NCBI GenBank assembly: GCA_020747065.1
Contig: JAGMVK010000022.1
Location: 620,001-684,000, forward strand
Source: Cadophora sp. MPI-SDFR-AT-0126
Taxonomy: Eukaryota; Ascomycota; Leotiomycetes; Helotiales; Ploettnerulaceae
Reading direction: 5' to 3'
Length of the DNA: 64,000 nt
The first letter of the stretch is position 1. The number at the start of each line of letters is the position of its first letter. The position numbers and the translations under genes were made by a program. The notes under the pieces were generated by a model that worked only from the letters and a program-made list of their open reading frames with translations, did not search any database and was not told the DNA's origin. Positions 10,257 to 21,522 of this stretch are shown here, in pieces.

Positions 10257-11729
10257 CTAAAATCCCAAGTGTTCTAAGATTTCTTGAAGCTGCCTCTCGC
10301 CATCTTGTCTTAAACCCTTTCTCTTCTCCTCATCAGGATTTCTCCTCAAAGCGTCCTCGTTAGTCAATCTCCACGGCAAAAGCAGACCCAACAATGCTTC
10401 AATCTCTGCTACCCTATCAATCCCTTGAAATAAGCTCGGTCGCTTGGCACCCAACTTTTGCAGTTCGATTTCCCAGGCCTCTGCGATCTCCCAGTCAATG
10501 TCTGAGCCATGTCGAGCTGGAAGTGGAGAAGGAAAGCGACCGGTGAGTCTCGCATGCCGCAATGATGCGGCCTCCGGATCGGGTGACCATCCACCTAATT
10601 GGCCGTCCCAAGTGGCGAAGGAGCAGAAGAACTCATGTGCAGGGTGCTGGATGCAAGCGAAGTCGCAGTCAAGCAAGGCTGTTATACGGCCTGTCTTGGG
10701 ATCGTAAAGAAGATTATCAGTAGCTGTTATTCTTCATCAGCAGCGAAGAACTAAGTAAATCTTGCCCGACCAGCTTTCGGGGACTGAAACTGGAACTCAT
10801 GGACTTACTGAAGTCACCGTGTATGATAGACCTGTCATTCTTTGATTCCAAGTGAGCGATCAGTGCTGAGACACCATGCTCGACAAAACGATTAATGCGT
10901 TCTCCCACCCCATTATTGCTCCAGCCGCGAAGTTGCGGGCTTTTATCGGTCTTGCTGAGTGCTTCTTTCACGCGGCCCCCGAATGCCTCTTGAAGCGAAG
11001 ACCACGGTCCGGCACCAACAACAATCATCGGGGCACTGACCAGAACGCCTCTATCATCATATGTTACACCTCCCCACCCTTTGATGCTTTCTGGAAGTCT
11101 AAACTCCTGTAACCCCTTCAGTAACTCCGCTATTTGAGCTAAGATTCCCCGTTTCTGTGCAAGAGACATCCCGTTAAAGTTGGCAAGGGGTTCGCCGGGC
11201 ATTCGTTCCTGCAAAATCCAGCCCGGATTTTCAGAGCCGGTATTGATGTCCCAGCCGAAGACACGAGTAACCACAGCAGGCTTGATGTAGGTGAGAGCTT
11301 CTGAGGCATGATTCAGGATGCCGACTTCGTTTTGCACTCGTGTTGCGTGATGAAGGCCCTCGGCATCTGGATTGCTGAGCCGGAGGATGAAGTCAATGGT
11401 CCCTTTTGGGATAGCAACGCAACCTGGCTTCGTTATTCGAGTCTCGTCGAAGAGTCCGGAGCCATCTATCTCGGAAGGAGGCAGCGAGATGTGGTAGACG
11501 AAGTTGTTGTATTTAAATGGAAAGCCTGCTTCATATTGAATTGGCGTAATTTTAGTGTCTTTGAGGACCTGTGTATAACACCACCATTAGCAGCTATTTT
11601 GGTCTCAGAGCAGTAGTTTAGCTATTGCTTGGTTATCTTGGGAGACAGATCGAGATAACCTGACAGTAAATTGTAGATGAAGTCTAAACGCAACTGAAAC
11701 TTGGCGTGGTTGTAGTTAGGTGACGCCAT
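10257..11729 (-). CDS. Phosphotransferase (APH/choline-kinase-like) family protein
   Basis: A protein-kinase-fold small-molecule phosphotransferase (APH family, PF01636), a large fungal family of mostly unknown substrates. Two exons are firm: 11568-10809 and 10723-10257, joined by GTAAGT...ACAG. The splice rebuilds the Brenner motif: SIIHGDF|TTDNLL, i.e. catalytic HGD with the following Asn, and then TALLDCDFA, the metal-binding Asp block. The N-lobe shows FPFKYNNFVYHISLP and GWILQERMPGEPL (the hinge). A likely first exon begins at the ATG at 11729 (MASPNYNHAK...LRLDFIYNLL), which matches the family's N-terminus, but I find no donor whose phase joins it to 11568, so the 5' end may be misread or frame-broken (see findings). 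Cytosolic; no signal peptide. Substrate cannot be told from sequence. Confidence 0.82.
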
Positions 11730-12687
11730 CCTGACCTACTGTTGACGGTGGAACTTGTACTGGTTTCGAGGCTTGCAGGTACCGAAGTGTCACTGGGGAT
11801 GAATTCATATGTGCGAAAGCACGAAAGTCTTTGGAACTGGCGTTTAACATGGGGTGCCCGTCATGTGGTGAAGCCATTCGAACCACCTTCTACTGGTAGC
11901 TAGTGGCACCAGCATGAGTCGCCAACATCACCAACAATATCGACCCCGAAATAGGTCACTCACAGATGTGTAAAGAGTGAATGAATTTCCTGGATCCAGA
12001 CTGTTCGATCCAATTGGTCCGCGATACTCCATATCGTTTTACCTCAATTTCCAATTTCATCGGTCCATATGTCATGCTCTAATACGAGGAGATAAGCCAT
12101 GCAGAAATTTCTACCAGGAGAGTTTAGGTCCGCAAGGAAAAATTGGAGTGAAGAAAACCACGCAATAGTTTCTGGTTACTGTGGCAGCCTTCCGCTTAAC
12201 GCCATTCTTAGGAATATGGATTCAGTGCTTCCATAAAAAGGGAAGGTGGATCTCAATGAACCACAGTCGCTGCCCTTGAATTCCCAAACTCACCATCAAC
12301 AAAGTGATGCCTTACCTTGGGCTTTAAGTAAAATAAGTTTCCGAAACGTATGCAAGAACTTGAGAGGCTGGTCATACGGGGAATTGCCAACTTGACCCCC
12401 TATCCCTCAACGAAATTCAATATTATATTCCTCATCGAGTCCTGCTCGCTTACGGGTACAATTAGCAACGATTGCTGGCATTGGTTTTGGCGAAAAGTTT
12501 TCGAAGCGCCCGAACGGCGTGATAATGGTAAGCGTCGAACGATTCAGAGGCTACCCTTCTACGAAATGAATTACAATTCGTAGCACCAACTAGCATATCA
12601 ACTAGCATGTTTCCTATCCCAATTGCCGGCCACTATCATTCTCTCCAGATCTGTGAGCTCTAAAGTTCGCACATCCATTCAAGCTCT
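11730..12687. other. Intergenic, nothing recognised
   Basis: Two small + frames (11977-12168, 12350-12583) lack any feature and are not called. No repeat or RNA gene seen. Confidence 0.5.
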
Positions 12688-13425
12688 TCAAATCGGAACA
12701 CAGTCGTGATACATCATAGACCAATGCCAAATTTCCGGTTCCGATTCGACTTTAGGCTTAGGCTGGTACACTCTCTTGGTGACGTACTCAGCGCACTGAA
12801 TCCCAAGAAAGGGGTCGGCTGTCTTTGAGTCTGTTAACGAGAGTTTCCGTTCACGAGCTGCTGAGAGTTTTCTCCAGCTGTACAAGCAATGCAGATCGTG
12901 AGATGGAAAGTGGGAATTGAAGATAACCGAGTAGTTGCCAGGTCGCAGTATTTCGAAGTCCTTCTCAAAAACCACCTTTGTGGCGTTATTGTCCCAAAAC
13001 CAGGCCCAGGTGGAATGTATGTCTCCATACTTGTCTTGGTATTCTTGTACCACATCAGACAATGAGTATTTCTGTGGAACCCATGCGCTTAGCATAGGTT
13101 CAAACTGACAACCGCTTTCTCTTACTTCCGCTGGACTAGTACCACACTGCTTCTTGGAGTGGCCAGGAGGTCCCTTGGCGGTGATTTTGTACACGATGCC
13201 GGCAACAGCAAGAATCAACAGCATAAATGAAGTCGCTCCAATCACTCCACGCCCCAAACTACATGCACGCGTTTTGTGTTTTCGAAATTCCGGCGAATCC
13301 TTCTCGGCGTCCTCGCTCTCATTGATGCTCTCCAGCTCGTCACTTTGTTTGAGAGACTCTGGGCAGCAACGTCTTGATTTGAAAAGTGGAATCAAATCCT
13401 GGCGTTGTGATATATTGGGAACCAT
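12688..13425 (-). CDS. Single-pass membrane protein, UstYa-related (DUF3328-like)
   Basis: A 245-residue single-exon protein. Residues 1-58 are cytosolic and acidic, followed by one transmembrane helix (about 60-80: GATSFMLLILAVAGIVYKI), then a lumenal domain. That domain starts with CGTSPAEVRESGC...F.PMLSAWVP, a block typical of a widespread ascomycete family often found near secondary-metabolism genes, and contains SHDLHCLYSWRKL, an HxxHC motif like the one of UstYa-type oxidases. Two N-glycosylation sequons (NNAT, NYS) fit a lumenal location. A second HxxHC, expected for a full UstYa, is not seen, so it may be a divergent or non-catalytic relative. The ATG at 13425 is the first in frame. 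Function unknown; family link is by motif reading only. Confidence 0.65.
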   Translation of the reverse strand: MVPNISQRQDLIPLFKSRRCCPESLKQSDELESINESEDAEKDSPEFRKHKTRACSLGRGVIGATSFMLLILAVAGIVYKITAKGPPGHSKKQCGTSPAEVRESGCQFEPMLSAWVPQKYSLSDVVQEYQDKYGDIHSTWAWFWDNNATKVVFEKDFEILRPGNYSVIFNSHFPSHDLHCLYSWRKLSAARERKLSLTDSKTADPFLGIQCAEYVTKRVYQPKPKVESEPEIWHWSMMYHDCVPI

Positions 13426-14580
13426 TGCTTTGGGGTTTATTGCTAAAGTCAGAAGTTTTGCTAAGTCAAAGATTCATCTTACCTGAGGCAGGTGAAAAGT
13501 ATCTACCAAAATATGTGCCACCCAACAAACAGAACTTCTTAGGGAGAAGAGTGGGGACTTCTCAGCAGGCGAATCCCGGCGAAGATTTATTGAAGTGCGC
13601 AATATGTCATGTCTTCGTAATCTTGATTTGGTCACCTAGCCATGATTTCAATACACCGACGGTCACTTATCGCGCCCAATTTTGTGGTGAGCTGTACCTT
13701 GTCACATAACTTTGCGATGTTCGCCCTGCGAGAATCCAGACGTTCCCGCCTCGAGATGGCGGAAAGTTGAATGCTGACTCAGGCGGCAGCGCTAAGTCCT
13801 CTCTCCCGTCTAAATTCCTTACAACAGGCGTCATTCTGTCCAACTCTTGTATTTCAGCCGGGTGGCAAGTATCGCCTCGATCATTAGAATTAGATGATCA
13901 CGGGACCACGGCATCACCAGTATCCTACAATACAAGTGCATTTAGACGAAGCCACCCCACGCTCTCAACCATCCTCCCTCCCTCAAATATCATCCAGGGA
14001 CCATTAGTTCATCAAAGCCATACAAAGCTCTTATCTCTATATTGGCCGCGGATAATATTCACGTATGGATAGCATTGGGGATATACATTTCATGTCGGGG
14101 CTCTGCCACAAGCAACGTTTGAGATATCGTGAGATGTTGTGAGATCAAGGTTTTGCAGCCGCGTTTCGGATAACGACTCTCCCCTCACTCGACGTCAAGC
14201 ACCTGCCACCAGCTGCCACTGCGGCCCAGTGAGAGTCCGACTCCACACTCCCTAGATATGTTTATTCCATCTCCTTGGTGCCGATGATATTGCTCGGCAG
14301 TGTCAGACACGTTACAATGCCTTCATTAAAGATAACGACTGCTGATGCGATTGACCACTCGAGTAATCAGAATATTTTGGAACCTATCACAAGCAATTCT
14401 ACTCCTTTGGTATTGCCTCTCTGTTGATTGTAAGTTTATGCTTCCCTGCTGTTTCTTATCTTTGCTCCTGTCAACGCGGGATCATTCATAGTTATCTGGG
14501 ATGGTCTCCTCCCATTCCTTCTTTTGTGACTGTTGATGTGAAGCGAAGTTGTGCTCTGTGAGTGCGAAAGGTCAGCAAGA
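13426..14580. other. Divergent intergenic region upstream of OPT gene
   Basis: No gene supported. It is the shared upstream region of the minus-strand membrane protein and the + strand OPT transporter, so it likely holds both promoters. A frame at 13767-14072 shows no features. Confidence 0.5.
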
Positions 14581-17551
14581 ATGGATCGAATCTTCACCAG
14601 CCGCAAGCCGGCTTTGGCGACGGCGATCGTAATGGATTCTGGATCTTCCACGTCTCTGGAGAAGACAAAGACCGAGAAGTCGACAGAGAATCTGGTTAGG
14701 GTATCGGAAAGCGTCTCTCGAGATGCTGAAAGGGGAGCTGGTGAACCGCGGGTTGTGGCGAACATGGAGGAGATTGCCTTGAAGGCACTCCACATCGATG
14801 ATGATCCAACTCTGAATCCATGGACTTTCAGAATGTTCTTGATTGGTCAGTCTACACACCTATTGTTTTGTTGCGCTATTGCTGATGAAAGTTCTAGGCT
14901 TTGGTCTGTCTGGATTTGGATCTGCCCTCGCGACCATTTTTCTCTTCAAACCACAGTCCGTATCGGTGTCCATTATTTTCTTGACGGTCATCAGTTACGT
15001 CGCCGGGAATGCTTTGGAGTATATCATACCGAAGACTGGCAAAGTTGGACGTTGGCTCAATCCGCATCCGTTCAACTCTAAGGAACATCTGGCGATTGTC
15101 ATCATGTCGGGCTCTGCATCAGGAGCTGCGGCCGCAACTGAAGTTCTGGCCACACAGAAACTTTACGTGAGTGTTGCCTCTATCTCTTCGTTTCGCATGG
15201 AACAAAGGAGGCTGTCTCTTCGAACCTACCCTGACAGAATCATTGTCATGTTCAACTTTCGTGAACAACTGCTAACCATGAACTTGAACAGTACAATATT
15301 GTCCCAAATGCCGCAGTAGCTGTCCTGTTGTTATTCTCCTCCCAATTGCTTGGATATGGTATGGCAGGTGTCTTGCGAAAGAGCCTCGTGTATCCGACCA
15401 AGATGGTATGGCCAAGTATACTACCGCTCAGTGCTCTGATCGAGACCCTGCATCGCGATAAAGCTGAGATGAAGAAGAAGTTCAATCTATTTTGGGTACG
15501 TCGAAGATATGCTCCTCCATATGCTTCGTTATCGAGAATAACATTGCTACTTTTTTTTTTTTTATAAAAAAACTACCTTCCGTAATTTCGATGTTGATAG
15601 ACTGACTCGGACATTAGATTGTCTTCGGCGCGGTCGCTGTTTGGGAGTGGTTCCCACAATATATTGCACCGTTCCTCACTGGTGTCAGCGTCTTCTGCCT
15701 TGCCAATCAAAAGAACTTGGTTTTTACCAATATCTTTGGAGGAACAAGCGGAAACGAAGGGCTCGGACTCTTGGCCGTGAGCTTTGACTGGCAGTACATC
15801 GGCGTCTCTTCGTTCTTCCTACCCTTAATCACCCTCACCAACAGCTTCATCGGTTTCATTCTCTGCATGGCTTTGTACATCGGAGTGTACTATGGAAATG
15901 TTTGGGATGCACTGAGATTCCCATTTCTGTCCCAGCAACTGTTCTCGGCGGATTCGAATTCGACGAAATTCGATATCTATAACCAGTCCAAAATCCTTGA
16001 TGTCAATAACGAGCTTGATACAAACAGACTCGCTGCCGTGGGAATACCATCGTTTGCTACTACTTATGCAACATACCTCCTCACCACCAACCTCGCGGTG
16101 ACTGCTACTATCGCCCACATCATGCTGTGGAACCGCGAAGAAGTAGGCGAATCTTTCAGTCGTCCAAGCTGGTCCAAGATCAAGAATTATCGTCCAAGCG
16201 CAAATAGTTTCATGTTCTGGAAAAAGAAGCAACAAGCTCCTGGATCCGAGAGACTTGACGACGCAGAAATTTCTGACCTGGATCCACATTACCGACAGAT
16301 GCTGGCATACGCCGAAGTCCCATCTTCTTGGTATATCCTAATCTTCATGATCTCAATGATCCTTGGAATTTTCTGTATCTACAACCTTAAATCTACTCTT
16401 CCGTGGTGGGGATTCCTGGTTGCAGTTGTGCTCTCGTTTATGAGCACGCTCTTCTTCGGAGCCATGGCAGGCTTGATCGGATTTACAGTACCTATCACCA
16501 GTCTCATCCAACTGATTGGCGGGTATCTCCATCCCGGTCAACCCGTCGCAAACATGTACTTCGTTCTCTTCGGTGCCAACGCCCAATCTCAAGCGCTCTA
16601 CCTCATCCACAACCTCAAGCTAGGCCAATACGGTAAACTAAGTCCCAAGTGCACTTTCACAGTCCAGATTATCGGAACAATATTCGGAGCAGTCGTCAAC
16701 TACGCACTGATGAGTACCATCACCACCAACCAGCGCGAAATCCTGCTTTCAATTCAGTACGTATTGGAGCTGCCCGTTTTCTTTCACTTTTCATCGTCTT
16801 GGGAATCAGAATATTCCGAGAAATACAGTCAAACATTCCTGATAGTCAATTACTGACGTTCCTTGCGTATAGGGGAACCAATATCTGGTCCGGTCAAGTC
16901 ATCCAGTCCTTTAATAGCAACGTAAGGCATCTCCTTTCCCTAGACATACTCAAGCTAACAAATCCAAGGCTATCGCCTTCGGCGCGCTCTCCAAATACAT
17001 GTTTAGCATCGGCCGCACCTACCAATGGATTGTGCTCGCCCTGCCCCTGGGCTTCGCTGTGCCCCTCCCCTTCTACTTTGCCCACAGACGCTTCCCCACT
17101 CTCGGCCTCGACTACATCGTCACTCCCGTCATTACGGTATGTACTTTTCCCTACCTACAATTCTCTAAATACTGGGATCTCGGATCGAAGACGTGTCTTA
17201 CGATCGATGTCTTGGGAACCGGGATCTTGATTCCAGACTTTGACAACGCTAACACTGTCCAAGTGGTATCTCGGCTACCTTTCGGTCGGAATCAACTCGT
17301 CCGTCATGATGCAATTCATCATCGGGTTCGTGATCCAATTCCATATCCGCAAGAAACACCCCGAGTGGTTCTTGAAATACAATTACATCCTTGCGGCGGC
17401 GATCAGTGGGGGCACGGAGTTTTTGGTGTTCATTACAACGTTCGCGGTGCAGGGCGCGAGTGGTAAGGAAGTTCCGTTTCCGCCATGGTGGGGGAATAAT
17501 TACCAGAAGGGGAACGTTGATTTTTGTATGCGGAATCCGGCGGTTGGATGA
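14581..17551 (+). CDS. OPT-family oligopeptide/metal-ligand transporter
   Basis: A proton-coupled plasma-membrane transporter of the OPT superfamily (peptides, glutathione or metal chelates). Seven exons join exactly: 14581-14845, 14892-15166, 15292-15495, 15618-16756, 16873-16921, 16969-17136, 17264-17551 (795 aa, normal length). Visible: an 80-residue cytosolic N-terminus; DDPTLNPWTFRMF at the first helix, in place of the SPYPEVR of peptide OPTs; LGFGLSGFGSALATIFLFKPQ; the conserved FGGTSGNEGLGL...SFDWQYIG block; SWWGF-type loop (LPWWGFLVAVVLSFM); GGYLHPGQPVANMYF; and the C-terminal HPEWFLKYNYILAAAISGGTEF...FPPWWGN. About 14-16 membrane helices. Intron 3 contains a run of 13 T. The NPWTFR variant puts it in a fungal clade distinct from yeast OPT1; substrate is not predictable. 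The ATG at 14581 is the first in-frame ATG. Confidence 0.95.
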
Positions 17552-18762
17552 GATGGTTGAGTGCTGGGGATGGCGTTGTGAGTGGATAGTGTGTCGGGTA
17601 CTGGGAGGATAACGAGTGTGTTGTCAGGGAAGTTTCAGCCTCGGTCCTTGGTGTAGTGTGTGTATTAGTAAGGGTTGAAACTGGGTTTTCTCCAGTCGGC
17701 GAATATAACATGGTCATTTGTTTCGAGACAAATGACAACTGATCTCGCCTTGTGTTTATCGCCCTGCGCAGCATTCTTGAGAGTTCGGTAACGGCCATAA
17801 ATACGACGTGAGGGTTAAAATACTAATCCACTCCGTTGAAGGACCCTTTCATCGTATCTTCGAATAGCAGAAAGGACGTTTGGCTTACGCAGACTCTATT
17901 TGTCAGGGACTTTTGATGCAGATGCATCGCCAAGTGGACATTAGAATTCAAACCCCCACTTGTTGTTTTCGCTCGCTTCGGTTCAGGGGTTGGACCCACT
18001 GCGGGGTAAACTGGGCGTCCTCGTGATTTTCCAGCTGAGGCATAACAACCATATTGGACTCGGAAAGGGAGGTTAAAATGTGTTTATTCGAGATCTGTCG
18101 CTTATGTCTGGCAAGTCTTCTCTAATGGACAGGCAAAAGATAATTTTCGCCCAGGTTTAAGCGTCAGAATTGAGACCCTTGCAAGCAAAGTTAACGATCC
18201 CGAGCTTAAGACTACTTCAAACCCGTGCGGACATAACGCAGCTGATAATAACAGCCACATCTTACATCATACTGGTGGATAGATCCATTAGCCTTTGTTG
18301 AATTCGCGGGGTAGTCGTCCGGATTCCGATCTAGGTCCAGGTGTTGCCAAAGGTCAATTGTGCAATACCCGAGCAGTCTCGCGCAACTTCGAATTTCATT
18401 CGTTGATGAGTAGACCTCCCAAACAGCAACACCATACAGGACCTCGCGATAAGAAATTGACGTGATAGGGTTTGTGAATGCTGTGCTTGAGAATCTGTAC
18501 AATCTATGCGATGTCGAATGACATTCGTTGATCGTGATCGAGAAGAAGCGAGTGGTGGCTTCATATGATGATTTGGAATCCACAGCTGTTTATAATGACT
18601 CTCCCAGGTCCAATAACGGAAGCGATGGATTACACAATGTATTCAATGGATGGCGACGCATAATGCAGCTTCATTCAAGTATAATGGCCAATCCTTCCAA
18701 CGTCTTCTGGCGATAAGTCACATCTCCACCTCAAAATTTTGCCCTTGCACATTTCCCAAATC
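17552..18762. other. Intergenic, nothing recognised
   Basis: OPT 3' side and the dioxygenase promoter. A 123-codon minus frame at 18212-18583 has no family features and is not called. Confidence 0.5.
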
Positions 18763-20320
18763 ATGGCACCACCATCAGCAGATGTCGACACTGTACAGAC
18801 ACCTTCCTCTCCAACCCCTTCCAAAGCTCGCACGATCCCAGAGATCAAAAAGAGTGTTGCGGGCCTGACTCAAAGCGCTTCCTTCGCCGCACCACTGCAA
18901 TATTCTGGATCTCTAGACACATACGAATCCTTCGATGTTACCAATGTCATTGGTCGAGAGTTTCCAAAATTGCAACTCACCGATATCCTAAATGGTGACG
19001 AAAAGATCAGAGACCTTGCCATTCTCAGTACGCCCGTCCTGTTTTCAATATAAAGAGCCCAATGCTGACTCGCAAACAGTCAGCCAACGAGGTGTGGTCT
19101 TCTTCAGAAACCAGGATATCGGCATCGAGGACCAAAAGGTTCTTGGGCAAAAACTGGGAGAGCTGACTGGGAAGCCAGCGACTTCTAAGGCATGTAAACC
19201 GCCATGTCTCTGAGCATTTCTGACCTGGAAAGCTGCATAAACATGCCCTGAGCAACAGCAAGCGCGGTATCGCCGTCGATGAGAATGGAAAGCTTGATGA
19301 TGAAGTATCTGTGATATCTTCGGAGGTAAGTCTCTCGAGCTGCATAAATATCACAGCGATACTGACGAGGAGCAGCAAAACAGGAAATACTACAAAGGTC
19401 GATTCTTCGGCGCCAAGAGGCTTGCAAGCGAAGGATGGCATGCTGAGTACTGTTCCTCACCGTGTTCTTTTCTGGGAGACTGACGTTGGACAAGCATTAC
19501 ATTTGAGCGTATCCCTTCTGATTATGCAATTCTGAAGATCGTCAAGACTCCAGAGGATGCAGGTGGGGATACTCTTTGGGCCTCAGGATACGAAGCTTTC
19601 GACAGATTGTCCCCTGTTTGGCAAAGATTTGCTGAGGGCTTGACTGCCACTCACTACCAAGTGTGTCATTCCTGATTCTGATTAACTGTGAGATTGACTG
19701 ACCATGTATAGCCCAACTTCAACAAAGTCGCTGCCGAGCATGGGCTCGAGCTTCTAGAGCAAGATCGTGGTGCACCAGAGAATACTGGAATTGACTTCAC
19801 TGCCTCTCAGTAAGACTCAATATGCGCTTCATGGTCTGGAAGATGACTGACGCCTGCTCAAAGTCCAGTAGTTAGAACTAATCCCGTCACTGGATGGAAG
19901 AGTCTCTTCGGCGCTGGTCACCAGGTCCATGCCGGATGGATCGATAACGTCACCGAGACTGAGAGCGAGGTCATCAAAGCCTACTGTAAGTTCAATCTTT
20001 GAATTAGTCAAAGTTTATGTCCTAATCTTAACATCATAACCAGTCCTCAAAGTTATTGCCGAGAATCACGACTTGCAAGTGAGATTCAGGTGGGGCCAAA
20101 ACGATCTGGCAATCTGGGACAAGTAAGTGCAAATTCTTTAATACTTCTTCCATTAAAGGTGAATGAGATGCTAAGATATTGCAGTCGCTCGGTGTTCCAC
20201 ACAGCTACAAATGACTATGAGGGTATTCGTCAGGGGAATAGGGTTGTTTCCCTGGGAGAAAAGCCATTTTACAATCCGGCTTCGAAGTCTCGCCGCGAAG
20301 CTCTGTACGGAGGTGCGTGA
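18763..20320 (+). CDS. TauD/TfdA-type Fe(II)/2-oxoglutarate dioxygenase
   Basis: A non-haem iron dioxygenase of the taurine/sulfonate dioxygenase family, using 2-oxoglutarate and O2; in fungi members (e.g. yeast Jlp1) release sulfite from sulfonates. Nine exons: 18763-19027, 19080-19189, 19233-19325, 19376-19446, 19495-19660, 19712-19809, 19864-19985, 20044-20122, 20185-20320 (379 aa, typical). Motifs: RGVVFFRNQDI; GWHADITFE, whose HxD gives two iron ligands (the HAD is completed across an intron); HPVVRTNPVTGWKSLF; and SVFHTATNDY...R with the third-ligand region near the C-terminus and the 2-oxoglutarate-binding Arg (GIRQGNRV). Intron 2 (19190-19232) appears to be a GC-AG intron of 43 bases. 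No signal peptide, so cytosolic. It lies 1.2 kb after the OPT gene on the same strand; joint use in sulfur supply is possible but inferred. Confidence 0.93.
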
Positions 20321-20973
20321 GGGATGATCAAGACTGCAGATCTGGGATCCGAATTTTGATAGGAGAAACAGGTTAGCTTTATCTACTTTGATAAATGTTT
20401 ATTGAGCAACAAGAATACAATTTGTTCGAGTTTCGTCCGGAATAGCACAACGTGACTTCGAAATATCATCACCTTTCTAGCAAGGTTGCCTTCGCGCTTC
20501 TTATCATTCGCATCAAAAATTGATACGATGAAATGTTATTCACAATCTTTCATGCCAATCACAGCTGGAAAGAAATGTTGACTGTGAATTTAAGCACCGT
20601 TTGTCGGGAAGAGCTTGTCGAAGGAAGCACTCTGGCATCTTGTGAGTCAAATACTCAGAGTGATGAGTCTGTTCGAGCCAGGCAAGTGTATGAAGAAGAG
20701 ATGAACCGGTACGGGGTTATTCACAGACCCTTTGGGGAAGGTATAAGAATGCCAATTCCGTCTTGGAAAGTCCAAACTTCTTTATCATCCATCAGCTTCC
20801 AATATTCCCACATTACTCTTCCAATTACGCTGAGACAGATATATCGGACCCGTACGAATCTCCCAGTCAAGACTTCTACAAAAGTTCCTTATTCCCAAAG
20901 CCCCCTCATCTTTAGGCACATACTTGAACAAAGCTTGAATCACTTCATAGCTCTGAGATAACAAGAGCTCAAA
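20321..20973. other. Intergenic
   Basis: No supported gene. A 142-codon + frame (20533-20961) ends just before the next ATG but has no recognisable domain or signal; I treat it as chance. Confidence 0.45.
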
Positions 20974-21522
20974 ATGCACCCTTCGGTGTCCAAGATGCTG
21001 CTTGCACTCGTCTCACTCATCGTCTTCATCGAGACCAGCACCGCAGCTCCACTCTTAACTGAGCGTCTAGTAATCAACTACGACCTCTCACCATCCGCCC
21101 TCAACATCACCTCTCGCGGCGTCGAATACACCAATTTTGACTCCGTCGACGCCCGTGGGCTCTGTGACACAAGTTTCGGGAAGCCCGGTCAATGCTCCTT
21201 CGCAACATGGACTCACTGGCCCGCAACCGACACTCTTGAGGACTGTTCCCACGCCTTCTATGCTTTTGACAGCGCGTGTACGCTCATCGGCTACAACCCT
21301 GCTGTCAATATCAAGGGCAACGACAAGTTCGCCTTCGGACCTGGCCAGACGAAACTGCAGTACTACATCGATGTGCGATTCAGTCCGAAGAAGGGGTATG
21401 GTTGGGCGCCGAATATCTGGTATACTGGGAGACATTTCACGGATTCCAAGTGCTGGTATGAGGAGACGAGTTCTGGTTGGAGACACAGTCAAGGTGTGTG
21501 CAAGATTGCGTTCACATGTTGA
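20974..21522 (+). CDS. Small secreted cysteine-containing protein
   Basis: A 182-residue single-exon protein with a clear signal peptide (residues 1-24; hydrophobic core MLLALVSLIVFIETSTA, cleavage likely near TAA|PLL). The mature part has seven cysteines in the C-terminal two thirds (GLC, GQC, EDC, SAC, SKC, GVC and the last residue), many aromatic residues and one N-glycosylation sequon (NIT). No transmembrane helix or GPI signal follows. This is the profile of an apoplastic effector or a small secreted structural protein of a fungus that meets a host. I know no family name for it. The protein ends on FTC, so the last cysteine is probably disulfide-bonded. The ATG at 20974 gives the best signal peptide; a second ATG at codon 8 is possible. 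Confidence 0.8.
   Translation: MHPSVSKMLLALVSLIVFIETSTAAPLLTERLVINYDLSPSALNITSRGVEYTNFDSVDARGLCDTSFGKPGQCSFATWTHWPATDTLEDCSHAFYAFDSACTLIGYNPAVNIKGNDKFAFGPGQTKLQYYIDVRFSPKKGYGWAPNIWYTGRHFTDSKCWYEETSSGWRHSQGVCKIAFTC

Noticed and set aside
18212..18583. 123-codon minus frame
   Set aside because: No family pattern, no signal or membrane segment, in an intergenic region.
20533..20961. 142-codon + frame before the secreted-protein gene
   Set aside because: No domain or codon pattern to support it; ends where the next promoter should be.
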